A stretch of DNA of 32,194 bases, from the IMG/VR virus record IMGVR_UViG_3300005613_000261, positions 1 through 32,194 of that record; one strand, 5' to 3'. Below, piece after piece: positions 24,401 to 29,913 of the stretch. The DNA comes from a virus. The translations under genes and the position numbers were made by a program. Under the pieces are notes generated by a model. That model did no database searches. It was given only the letters and a program-made list of their open reading frames with translations, and was not told the DNA's origin. Positions within the stretch are counted from its first letter, which is position 1. The number at the start of each line of letters is the position of its first letter.

Positions 24401-25283
24401 GGGCCTCAGAAGATCCAAAGGCTCTTAGGACACGCCAACCATCTCCGCCACGTATCCATGACATCTTAGCTTGTAGAAGACGTTTGCCGCTTTCAAATAA
24501 GATTCCACGGTATCTGGCCTTAGCAGGTGCTGTTTCCGACAGACCATGAAGTCTTTCCATGATCTGTTCTGCACGTGATACATCATTCGCAACACCAGTT
24601 TTGGTGACGGCTTGTAAAGTCTTCCCAATTTGCTTCATATCAAATGGAACATTGTGTAAGACTAGTGCTCTTTCAGAGCCACCTTTGGACTCCAAAATAT
24701 GAACAAATTCATCCATTGCGTCCAGGAAGCTAGTCCGTTTATAGTTATGATATGAACCAGGAGTTTGAGCAGCCGTTAGTTGCTGGGCTCTTTTAGCATA
24801 TGCGTCAAGTTCGGTCCTGTTGGTAGTGGCATCTAGGAACTCATTATAGATAGCATCTTTACCTACTGCTCTTTTGGTGAACCAGGATCCAATATCCAAG
24901 ATGCCTCTATAGTTGCCTTTGTGTGCTTGTTCAACACGTCTAGCAAATGCATTGCGAGACATAGTCCTGTACTTGCCCGTCTTGTCGATAAATCCCGGAT
25001 CAACTACCCAGGTGTGATAAGTGGGACCTTTAGGACCTTTAGGATCAAACAGAGATATCTCAGTAATAACTGCATTGTCTGCTAATCCCGTGGTCTCAAT
25101 GTCTGCCCAAGCAGCATTTTCCCAGGGGAATAGTTCCGGTAGTGGAGTAGAGGGTTTTCTTATCTGGCGGCGGGATGCCTTGGCGGCAGCTGTGGCGAAT
25201 AAAGGATTATTAGAGAATGGATAATCAGCCTCTTCAACAGCCTGTGATTCAATCTCTTTGGCCCATATAGGTCGATTGGCCAC
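21492..25283 (-). CDS. Giant nuclease: DEDDh exonuclease, membrane segment and staphylococcal-nuclease domain
   Basis: A 1263-residue protein starting at GTG 25283, shortly after the previous gene, with GGTGA upstream. N-terminal domain (about 55-375) is a DnaQ-like 3'-5' exonuclease: ADIETTGL (D61, E63), LHNVPFD (D215), IRDTLTLARTLF (D302) and SHRAAID (H351, D356), so all five DEDDh residues are present. A hydrophobic helix at about 563-581 (IAAFGLAAVGVSLLVATSK) could span a membrane. Residues about 710-862 are an SNase (thermonuclease) domain: EFDDADT (D720), R741, GLDAPE (D746, E749), KTYGR (R800) and GMWKEPFW. The last 30 residues carry a fragment like the RNase H final motif (HQRMAPGNEEADRLA). 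It lies upstream of TerL and may process DNA or be carried in the virion. No such fusion is known to me. Confidence 0.88.
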   Translation of the reverse strand: MANRPIWAKEIESQAVEEADYPFSNNPLFATAAAKASRRQIRKPSTPLPELFPWENAAWADIETTGLADNAVITEISLFDPKGPKGPTYHTWVVDPGFIDKTGKYRTMSRNAFARRVEQAHKGNYRGILDIGSWFTKRAVGKDAIYNEFLDATTNRTELDAYAKRAQQLTAAQTPGSYHNYKRTSFLDAMDEFVHILESKGGSERALVLHNVPFDMKQIGKTLQAVTKTGVANDVSRAEQIMERLHGLSETAPAKARYRGILFESGKRLLQAKMSWIRGGDGWRVLRAFGSSEAPSRYAIRDTLTLARTLFSMVYGKQPIGIASMDVLNKAMDMAGNAAPQADEAIRSFSHRAAIDVGNERKVGTYLWSIASDLSAGKQLAKDKMKFLGILGDVESVMATEAYAKNLMEGRIYYATEGRESLRPRAKAGADTFGIEIERSGFVQKMKAGQEIFKAEVPYTRRVTPENWEQFQEAVRQFSERRQYNIDYSKIEKYVAGLSDDEVRMMFHDERLAERILGKETVERIWAEAGTKGTPLRLTSKAGAKDVQKALQSIMPKNLRTGNAIAAFGLAAVGVSLLVATSKRKGLDNDSQRDIDGFPEEGLSPELRALSTEFGSGWQGILSAILPPSLMMHSSWSIGDRIDRFNRTVWQEPGRRAAMEADIERRQKKAQKDLGSLSTADAIRVQDLSAFEGINPNFSDDLYALKINPNKYIYEFDDADTLILQKRGWHGQATGKKISIRLAGLDAPEVGGHKGDPLRPVRIQQDQPWGRQSSEAFRRILEAQDTLTVVFNPNQKTYGRHIGVLYGDQMQNINMQLVKQGLAAFLPYGEAGSSVIDRPQFKIAEQQSVAARRGMWKEPFWQTYKQAAEATGMSITFNTLTRMDKLVKDQHLTELMTTMWHTQYQGYVTQDDLVEAGAVGNRLRYTYGRFGSYNKRRFWKQTETSRIAGQPGPYNTVVGMQGRGTSKQNRQYYGWGSPFKLGISEAAEVALKNEYRAVKIRKAMAAEILADSIPMETKWAAKAIEPASHPTGISEQLRNAGDTRAALVNIAVGQRVTPEGYRAMVKEGLIRGRQDLEQIAQIIDQPPANLPYADVIDMTTKSPLHERMKRGEYLSMWQDMMQNDPASTKVLLGITKRHDNEVWKRISQMNDDSEWQHIFKMKDDEVLAYMNRGDRGDTLAKATNDAIHISKAQPHTGGSPTVSITPPRSGMADTDLVATHRKKMEFSTKANRVKRHQRMAPGNEEADRLANKDYATWRSSNRG

Positions 25284-25285
25284 AA

Positions 25286-26107
25286 TTATTCACCGTCATA
25301 ATCCTCCGCTTCTGTAATGTCAATTACATCAGCCTCTTCAGCATCTAATAGCTGACGGACTTTGGAAGCGAGTCGCGTAGTTTCTTTGACAGCATCCATA
25401 ACTTCTTCACTATTACCAATAATTTTAGCCTTTTCTCTACGGGTCGCAACCATTTCCCTAAGGAGATCTTTACGTTGCCGGTGGACCTTTTCTTTCATTG
25501 CAAATGCTGGGTGTTCTCTCAGTGTTGTGTGGACATTGCCATTCTCATCAATATGAGATGTCTCTTCTATAACAAGGCGCTGGGCCGATTCTTTGGCTAA
25601 TACAAGGTTCAGTCTATGATCCATAACATCTAGTTCGGCTAATTTAGTAACGATAGCAATATCAGTAATATCCTCTGGATCAATTCGATATTCTTCAACC
25701 ATATCCATGATTTTTCGAGCCAGGACATTAGACTCTACTGGACATTGTGAGAGTACAGGCCACACAGAATCCTGAGTGCTTATCTCACCACTTTTATTAT
25801 ACTCGGTAAAAGGACAAGTTTCTACGAATGGACATTGTACTCCGGTACAAATCAATGGCACTGTCGCGTGTGTCCCTGTGCGTAATGAAGAAACATGAGC
25901 GATTAGCCTTTTGGCTTGCTTCTTGGTGAGTTGCATGTTGTTGACACGTTCTGCGGGAAGTTTTAAGAACTTGAAAAAACTTTGTTTTTCTTGCCCTGAC
26001 AGAAAACGATCCTCGACTTCAACCAAAGCTGTGCTATTGTCTTCTTCCTCAGTCTCAACTTCTTCGTTGGCAATCTTACGAAGGATTTCTCGTTCTCTAT
26101 TATTCAT
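25286..26107 (-). CDS. Four-cysteine protein, possible small-terminase-like
   Basis: A 273-residue protein. ATG 26107 is chosen over a TTG at 26113 because GAGG sits at correct distance; the start overlaps the end of the neighbouring gene. Residues 80-125 contain four cysteines, C87, C92, C98 and C122, in the arrangement C-x4-CP-x5-CPF...CP, a probable metal site. The rest is acidic N-terminal helix and long helices (EKVHRQRKDLLREMVATR; SKVRQLLDAEEADVIDI). I recall this Cys pattern from hypothetical proteins in large phages located near terminase, so a small-terminase role is possible but not shown. It is five genes from TerL. The C-terminus is rich in Asp and Glu. Confidence 0.7.
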   Translation of the reverse strand: MNNREREILRKIANEEVETEEEDNSTALVEVEDRFLSGQEKQSFFKFLKLPAERVNNMQLTKKQAKRLIAHVSSLRTGTHATVPLICTGVQCPFVETCPFTEYNKSGEISTQDSVWPVLSQCPVESNVLARKIMDMVEEYRIDPEDITDIAIVTKLAELDVMDHRLNLVLAKESAQRLVIEETSHIDENGNVHTTLREHPAFAMKEKVHRQRKDLLREMVATRREKAKIIGNSEEVMDAVKETTRLASKVRQLLDAEEADVIDITEAEDYDGE

Positions 26108-26453
26108 CAGCAATCCTCTTTAACCAACCATCTAGCCTATCCCGAATAGATGTGATCTGTTTAACAATGCCATCTTTCTGCTGTGTTGTCCATAACTTAT
26201 GAGTCTTCTGGGCATAGTTGCAGTCAGCACCAATAGTCGTATCATAGATGAACGTATGATACATCCCTACAGCTGTTTTGTTCATAAGATTGGTACTGAT
26301 ATTGATCATATCTGAACACAAATCAGCTAGTTCCAGCAATAACTCGTCTGGCTCGTGTTTCCCAGTCTGATTGATCGTTCCAGTCGATGTGGACTGTTTG
26401 TTTGTAGTACCATCTACCTGCGGAGTCTTGGTAAGGTTCTTGGACTTGGCCAT
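26100..26453 (-). CDS. Small unknown protein overlapping the M15 peptidase gene
   Basis: A 117-residue protein with ATG 26453, eleven bases after AGGAGG; a GTG at 26465 touches the ribosome site and is unlikely. Its first 30 residues are Thr/Ser/Gln rich (TKTPQVDGTTNKQSTSTGTI) and probably disordered; the rest is helical (LLLELADLCSDMINIS; QITSIRDRLDGWLKRI). The first 131 bases overlap the 3' end of the M15 peptidase gene in another frame, an unusually long overlap. It overlaps the next start by eight bases. Unrecognised. The long overlap suggests that either this start or the other stop is not the one used. Confidence 0.55.
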   Translation of the reverse strand: MAKSKNLTKTPQVDGTTNKQSTSTGTINQTGKHEPDELLLELADLCSDMINISTNLMNKTAVGMYHTFIYDTTIGADCNYAQKTHKLWTTQQKDGIVKQITSIRDRLDGWLKRIADE

Positions 26454-26931
26454 ATAGCAAAGCACCTCCTAGTGAGTCAATACTTCTACAAGGAAGGCTA
26501 ACATGGATCCATGAAAATCTTCCGCTGACCTCATGTCGTACTTGTCCAAAAGCATTAGGACACTTGTTTATAAACCATAACCATACATCTTGGAAAGCAA
26601 TACCAGGTACATAAATATCGGCGGCTTGTCCTCTTGTGTGGGGAGACCGACCATCATAGTTCTTCCGCTGTCGTACTGTGCGGACAGCGTAGTCTAAACC
26701 ATCCCATTGATTATCAGCATTTGTAATAGAATATCTAAATCCGCTATAAATCATAACGGGAACCATGAAATATTTGCGTAGTGGTTCTAAGATACCGTCA
26801 CAAAGAAGTTGCATATCGTCTAAATAAGGATGCATCTTCCCATAATGAAAATTCTTATCTCGATAGTCTTTCATCCAGGTATCACAGAACTCACTCAATT
26901 TAAAGTGAGGACTTAGTTGTATATCACGCAT
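26323..26931 (-). CDS. M15-family peptidase (endolysin-like)
   Basis: A 202-residue protein. It shows the M15 (DD-carboxypeptidase or L-Ala-D-Glu endopeptidase) signature: SPHFKLSEF at the start, YSGFRYS, SPHTRGQAADI with zinc ligands H98 and D105, and SWIHVSL with H143. These bind Zn2+ and cleave peptidoglycan peptides, so it is probably the endolysin or a virion wall hydrolase. There is no signal peptide. ATG 26931 overlaps the previous gene by eight bases. The last 45 residues extend beyond the enzyme core and overlap the next gene in another frame for 131 bases. The core ends about residue 150, so the tail may be dispensable. Confidence 0.86.
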   Translation of the reverse strand: MRDIQLSPHFKLSEFCDTWMKDYRDKNFHYGKMHPYLDDMQLLCDGILEPLRKYFMVPVMIYSGFRYSITNADNQWDGLDYAVRTVRQRKNYDGRSPHTRGQAADIYVPGIAFQDVWLWFINKCPNAFGQVRHEVSGRFSWIHVSLPCRSIDSLGGALLYGQVQEPYQDSAGRWYYKQTVHIDWNDQSDWETRARRVIAGTS

Positions 26932-27328
26932 AGTCTTGTTCCTTCATAGCATCGACAAAAGGATCTAATTCTCCATCTAATGTGGCATTATAAGGACAAA
27001 CGATCTTGGTCCTGTGGTCCTTGGCTGTACCTCGAATAGCATGATAAGTCCGTACAATCTGTTGATTCGTTTGTGAAATCGGTCGATTATCGGTCGTTTT
27101 TAGATCCAGATGGGCCATGAGACGATCTACTAAGGTCAGAAAGGCTTCTTTCTTATTCTGCTCTCTAGACTTATGTCGAGTAGAAACAGCTGTGACACCT
27201 GTCTCTCTATGTGTCATCCGGCAACATAAAGCCTTCTTGTTTCTCTTCTGTCCACCAGGACCTCGACCCGTGAAATACTCAATATCAAAGTCTTTCTTTC
27301 TGGCAGAAAAGATAACTTCCTTACTCAT
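26924..27328 (-). CDS. RF-1-like GGQ protein (peptidyl-tRNA hydrolysis domain)
   Basis: A 134-residue protein holding the class I release-factor catalytic domain: GRGPGGQKRNKK (GGQ at 25-27), then RMTHRETGVTAVSTRHKSR, as in RF-1 domain proteins. The GGQ loop enters the ribosomal peptidyl-transferase centre and hydrolyses peptidyl-tRNA. It lacks the codon-recognition domain of RF1/RF2, so it is more like ArfB/ICT1 or RF-H rescue factors. The C-terminus (KTTDNRPISQTNQQIVRTY, DGELDPFVDAM) contains no obvious basic tail. A phage copy could help free stalled ribosomes late in infection. ATG 27328 overlaps the upstream stop, with GGAG upstream. Confidence 0.85.
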   Translation of the reverse strand: MSKEVIFSARKKDFDIEYFTGRGPGGQKRNKKALCCRMTHRETGVTAVSTRHKSREQNKKEAFLTLVDRLMAHLDLKTTDNRPISQTNQQIVRTYHAIRGTAKDHRTKIVCPYNATLDGELDPFVDAMKEQDYA

Positions 27329-27578
27329 CTTCCCCCATCTCCTCTAAAACACCATTAATCATTTCTCTCATCTTCAAAAGCATTTCTTTGTCCATGGAAT
27401 ATACATCTACGTTGTTATGGACAATCATAAAAGGCTGATCTGGCAAAACATCTTCTACCTGCTTGCAGGTATCATCACAGACCTTGCCCCACATCAGTGG
27501 ATCTACATCCTCTTCAAATACAATCACCAATAGGGTATCTTTCCCCAGGTCCAGTGTCTTCCAATTTGTTTCACTCAT
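27321..27578 (-). CDS. Small acidic unknown protein
   Basis: An 85-residue acidic protein. ATG 27578 (MSETNWKTLD) overlaps the neighbour stop and has AAAGGA nine bases upstream; a TTG at 27596 is in frame but lacks a site. The pattern is strand LVIVFEEDVDP, then two Cys (CDDTCKQ), strand FMIVHNNVDVYSM and a helix KEMLLKMREMINGVLEEM. This has the look of a small alpha/beta domain. No family recognised. It lies in a chain of overlapping small genes. Confidence 0.7.
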   Translation of the reverse strand: MSETNWKTLDLGKDTLLVIVFEEDVDPLMWGKVCDDTCKQVEDVLPDQPFMIVHNNVDVYSMDKEMLLKMREMINGVLEEMGEDE

Positions 27579-27816
27579 TAGTATCAATCCTTTCAATAGT
27601 GGAATTACTGGTCAGGCGCACCTGTGGGAACTCTTCACCCTCTGCTACTTCTTGCATTAAACTACTGAACAACTCTTGAGTGATCTTCATCACGAACCCT
27701 TTCTTGGCCTCTCTAGGATCCATCTCCCAACCACTCCTATCTACCAGACGAATATAGATATCATCTGTCCTACTAGCTTCATATACATCTGCTTCTACTC
27801 TAGACTCTACTAACAT
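27571..27816 (-). CDS. Small unknown protein in the right-hand minus-strand chain
   Basis: An 81-residue protein. ATG 27816 is preferred; a GTG at 27819 is adjacent. GGAGG lies at good distance and the start overlaps the stop of its neighbour. The sequence is mixed strand and helix (DVYEASRTDDIYIRLVDRSG; GFVMKITQELFSSLMQEV). No motif is recognised. Overlap of eight bases with the next gene implies coupled translation. Confidence 0.7.
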   Translation of the reverse strand: MLVESRVEADVYEASRTDDIYIRLVDRSGWEMDPREAKKGFVMKITQELFSSLMQEVAEGEEFPQVRLTSNSTIERIDTNE

Positions 27817-28142
27817 CACTTAACCTCCGTCCGAACAAACCGTCTAATCTTCCCCAGTTCTCCTGTATCCTCAAAATAATCACATTCCATCGTAATCCAT
27901 CCCCATTTTTCTCTCTCTCCTTCTCCAATTGTTCCAAATAATCCATTCAGGATCCCTAATAGAGATATACTAAAGACACCTTCTCCCTCATCTCGTACCT
28001 GGATTACCGGATGATCTGCCAATTCCTCATTACACTCAACTCGATATTGGAACAATTTCCTGATGGCTTCTTCATCTAAATCAATTGCTTCATTCAATAC
28101 CTGAATCATTTCATCAGGTGTTACTCCTTTAGGTTCTGTCAT
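27816..28142 (-). CDS. Hypothetical protein of a phage-wide family
   Basis: A 108-residue protein with ATG 28142 after AAAGGA; an upstream in-frame start at 28202 lacks a ribosome site. The segment MIQVLNEAIDLDEEAIRKLF, then VECNEELADHP, GLLGILNGLFGTI-like ISLLGILNGLFGTI and GWITMECDYF resembles a hypothetical family I recall from many phage and bacterial genomes in which a LLN..L..D..A followed by CN..LADHP occurs. No biochemical role is known to me. It is the first gene of the minus-strand chain, with a 109-base spacer to the divergent lipoprotein. Confidence 0.75.
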   Translation of the reverse strand: MTEPKGVTPDEMIQVLNEAIDLDEEAIRKLFQYRVECNEELADHPVIQVRDEGEGVFSISLLGILNGLFGTIGEGEREKWGWITMECDYFEDTGELGKIRRFVRTEVK

Positions 28143-28251
28143 AGTATCCTTTCTGTAGCAAAGTACGTACCTATAGTGTGTATAGGTGTTAATATAGTAC
28201 ACGTTCTATTCTTATATGAAGATCCACCTCTAGCAGATCGTCTAACACGTT
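28143..28251. promoter_or_regulatory. Divergent control region with inverted repeat
   Basis: A 109-base spacer between a minus-strand chain and the plus-strand lipoprotein. It holds a 7-base inverted repeat, ACCTATA (28169-28175) and TATAGGT (28181-28187) with a 5-base spacer, a likely operator or hairpin. The plus-strand text TATAGGTGT-TAATATA (28181-28196) is similar to text at 29400-29417 before the small plus-strand genes, which suggests a shared promoter-type element. Exact promoter positions cannot be fixed by eye. Confidence 0.45.
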
Positions 28252-28494
28252 ATGAAGAAATTAATTATCCTCTTGTCTCTCTTATCTTTTCTCTTTTTGC
28301 TTCCTGGCTGTTTTGTGCAGGTAAGATATGTGACTCGTTATGAACCTGTTGTACATCATGTACATCATCACAAGCATCACGTGAAACATCACGGGCAAAA
28401 GTCACACCGGAGGCCACCTGTGGTACATCACCATCACCACAATCACAAAGGCAAGAAGCATCAGCACAATAAGAGATCTCATCGGCGCAGATAA
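28252..28494 (+). CDS. His-rich lipoprotein
   Basis: An 80-residue protein on the opposite strand to all its neighbours. Residues 1-20 are a lipoprotein signal peptide: basic MKK, a Leu/Ile-rich core (LIILLSLLSFLFLL) and lipobox LPGC with C20 as the acylation site. The mature part holds 19 His among about 60 residues (VVHHVHHHKHHVKHH; PPVVHHHHHNHKG) with many Lys and Arg and no acidic residues after E31. It would sit on an outer or cytoplasmic membrane face and could bind metals (Zn, Ni, Cu) or anionic surface polymers. Alternatives: superinfection-exclusion or lysis lipoprotein. Weak ribosome site. It ends five bases before the convergent RCC1-like gene; no terminator seen. Confidence 0.85.
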   Translation: MKKLIILLSLLSFLFLLPGCFVQVRYVTRYEPVVHHVHHHKHHVKHHGQKSHRRPPVVHHHHHNHKGKKHQHNKRSHRRR

Positions 28495-28498
28495 AAGA

Positions 28499-28939
28499 TC
28501 ATTCTACCGACCAACACGTCCCATATTCTTCTAGATCTCCATCTTGGTTAAGACCTACTGTGGTCCACATTCCTGTGTTGATCATGTCGTACTTGATATA
28601 GCCAGGAGGATTACATTGGCCTTTATTGACATCTTCTCCAAAGAATATTCCAGTACATCCCCAACATACTGCATAACCTTCTACAGTTAATGCACATGTA
28701 TGGAAGTCTCCCGCGTCGACTAACTTGAACTCATCATCTGGAACCTCACATTGCCCAAAGTCATATGTATCTGAGCAGCCCCAGCACTCAATAGTGCCAT
28801 CTTCATGTAAACCACAGGTATGAGCAAGCCCTGCGGAAATCATGACCCAATCTGTGTCTGATCCTGCATTAGGATCTTCTGTTAAACAACTGAGGAAGAG
28901 AAGAAGAAAAAGTGCCGCAAGAGGGACCAATCTGTTCAT
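28499..28939 (-). CDS. RCC1-repeat-like lipoprotein
   Basis: A 146-residue protein with a signal peptide (NRLVPLAALFLLLFLSC, C18 a lipid site) and two repeats of the RCC1/BLIP-II type: ISAGLAHTCGLHEDGTIECW and VDAGDFHTCALTVEGYAVCW, with GQCEVPDD and GQCNPP between them. A third degenerate unit (MINTGMWTTVGLNQDGDLEE) follows. The usual seven-blade propeller would need more repeats, so this is a short form. Ten or more Cys may pair in the periplasm. ATG 28939 overlaps the stop of the metallopeptidase-like gene (TAATG). Envelope location is inferred; such repeats are common in delta-proteobacteria-like hosts, hence a hint of host-derived gene capture. Confidence 0.85.
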   Translation of the reverse strand: MNRLVPLAALFLLLFLSCLTEDPNAGSDTDWVMISAGLAHTCGLHEDGTIECWGCSDTYDFGQCEVPDDEFKLVDAGDFHTCALTVEGYAVCWGCTGIFFGEDVNKGQCNPPGYIKYDMINTGMWTTVGLNQDGDLEEYGTCWSVE

Positions 28940-29256
28940 TACAGTCCTTTCAAAAAATCATTATCTCTGAATACTTGATGGAGACCGACTGAAAGATTAC
29001 TTAAATCTCTATGTTCTAATTCCATATCTAATAAACAATGAATAGCTTCCAAGATCTCATGGAAAAGTATCTCCCGGATCCTGTCTCTATTCCCTGCTAA
29101 AAGATTAATAGAAATCTCCCCACGAGTAATATCCATATACCCGTCAACCTCTTCATCTGGATCATCCTTGTTTAAACTGGTCCCCTCGATATAAAGAACT
29201 TTCCACGTATAACCAAGAATCTCTAACTCAGTAGGAAAATATTTTGGCTTGTTCAT
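28939..29256 (-). CDS. Metallopeptidase-like protein (HE...H motif)
   Basis: A 105-residue protein, ATG 29256; an upstream TTG frame to 29304 is not credible. Residues about 75-86 read LFHEILEAIHCL, with HE and a His seven residues later, the pattern of small phage metallopeptidase-like proteins in which HExxxxxH is followed by DMELEHRDL and a final helix. It has no signal peptide, yet is immediately upstream of the RCC1-like lipoprotein, with overlapping stop and start. The N-terminal part (TELEILGYTWKVLYIEGTS; ISINLLAGNRDRI) looks like a beta sheet with binding surface. Zinc binding is likely, catalytic function is unproven. Confidence 0.68.
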   Translation of the reverse strand: MNKPKYFPTELEILGYTWKVLYIEGTSLNKDDPDEEVDGYMDITRGEISINLLAGNRDRIREILFHEILEAIHCLLDMELEHRDLSNLSVGLHQVFRDNDFLKGL

Positions 29257-29455
29257 GTGACTTCCAATCACCTTAATTATAACCTTCCATGTGACATAAG
29301 ACAACTATATATAGGGAAAAATGTGGTGAAAAATATATAGAAATTGAGATGGGGAAAGGTGTACTGAAAAATAATAATCTGTAGATCATGAGGTCTCTTT
29401 ATAGGTGTAAAAATATAAAAACTGTAGATCATGAGGTATATAAGGAGGTAAGTGA
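29257..29455 (+). promoter_or_regulatory. AT-rich switch region with 43-base-spaced direct repeats
   Basis: This AT-rich stretch lies between the divergent minus-strand and plus-strand gene blocks. A 16-base exact repeat, CTGTAGATCATGAGGT, occurs at 29379-29394 and 29422-29437 (start to start 43 bases). Each copy is preceded by AGGTGTA and an A/T run, and a weaker copy can be traced at about 29317-29354. The second copy lies just before AAGGAGG (29442-29448). It could be a set of promoters or protein-binding iterons that control the two divergent blocks. Confidence 0.55.
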
Positions 29456-29492
29456 GTTAGAGACATGGTGTTTCGAGCCCACCCCTTCTAAC
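29456..29492 (+). promoter_or_regulatory. Stem-loop before the first small plus-strand gene
   Basis: Inverted repeats GTTAGA (29456-29461) with TCTAAC (29487-29492), and nested GGTG (29467-29470) with CACC (29480-29483), give a two-part hairpin. It contains a tRNA-like TTCGAG loop, but no acceptor partner exists upstream, so it is not a tRNA. It ends 13 bases before the start codon of the 75-residue gene. Confidence 0.5.
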
Positions 29493-29505
29493 CGGGAGAT
29501 GCCTG

Positions 29506-29733
29506 ATGTTCAACGATATCCTTTGGATATTGAGGGAGCATAAGGCGACGAAGAGTGTTGCTGATCGTCTGATGATGCAGCGTATTCGCACTAATGCCAT
29601 GAAGGCAGGCGATGCTGTTGTCTCAGGAGAGTGGCGACCCGGCTCACACACGCAGGCTACTAAGGCTGTGTCCTTAGTAGGTGACTGTGGTGGTAGCTGG
29701 ACTATCTTCGATCGTCTGACTGCGATTCAGTAA
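29506..29733 (+). CDS. Small basic protein, first of the plus-strand series
   Basis: A 75-residue protein with GGGAG about eight bases before ATG 29506. It begins with an amphipathic helix (FNDILWILREHKATKSVADR) and is basic in the first half, then GDAVVSGEWRPGSHTQATK and a short strand end (CGGSWTIFDRLTAIQ). Not recognised. Codons end more often in G or C than those of the minus-strand genes. It opens a series of seven small genes with hairpin-rich spacers, typical in layout of early or accessory phage genes that alter the host. Confidence 0.7.
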   Translation: MFNDILWILREHKATKSVADRLMMQRIRTNAMKAGDAVVSGEWRPGSHTQATKAVSLVGDCGGSWTIFDRLTAIQ

Positions 29734-29913
29734 TCTTCTCTCCTCTACTGTGTGGTAGCAGTAGAGGACATGGGCGTGCGTACAGCCACCTCCACGTGGT
29801 GCGCCTGGGTAATGCTGAGTGCTGTACACATAGTAGCAATAACGCTGCTATGAGCTACCTTCTTCTATTACTATCCTAGCTAGGTAGTAGACAGGTAGAA
29901 GAAAGGTAATACC
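29734..29913 (+). promoter_or_regulatory. Structured leader with ribosome-site-masking hairpin
   Basis: Inverted repeats in order: TCCTCTACTG (29741-29750) with CAGTAGAGGA (29759-29768), 10 pairs; GTACAGC (29780-29786) with GCTGTAC (29821-29827), enclosing CCACGTGG; TAGTAGC (29831-29837) with GCTGCTA (29844-29850); and a 12-pair stem, TACCTTCTTCTA (29856-29867) with TAGAAGAAAGGTA (29896-29908), one bulged A. Inside the last lies TACTA/TAGTA and the palindrome CCTAGCTAGG. The AAAGG ribosome site of the next gene is paired within that stem, so its translation should depend on the hairpin opening. Confidence 0.75.

Noticed and set aside
26924-27328. Stop-codon reassignment, suggested by the phage RF-1-like protein
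   Set aside because: TAA, TAG and TGA all end genes at sensible places here.
29456-29492. Possible tRNA (a TTCGAG loop with GGTG and CACC arms)
   Set aside because: No complementary acceptor, D or anticodon arm is found upstream at the required distance.
29741-29768. Plus-strand terminator after the 75-residue gene
   Set aside because: The 10-pair stem is not followed by a T-run on either strand.
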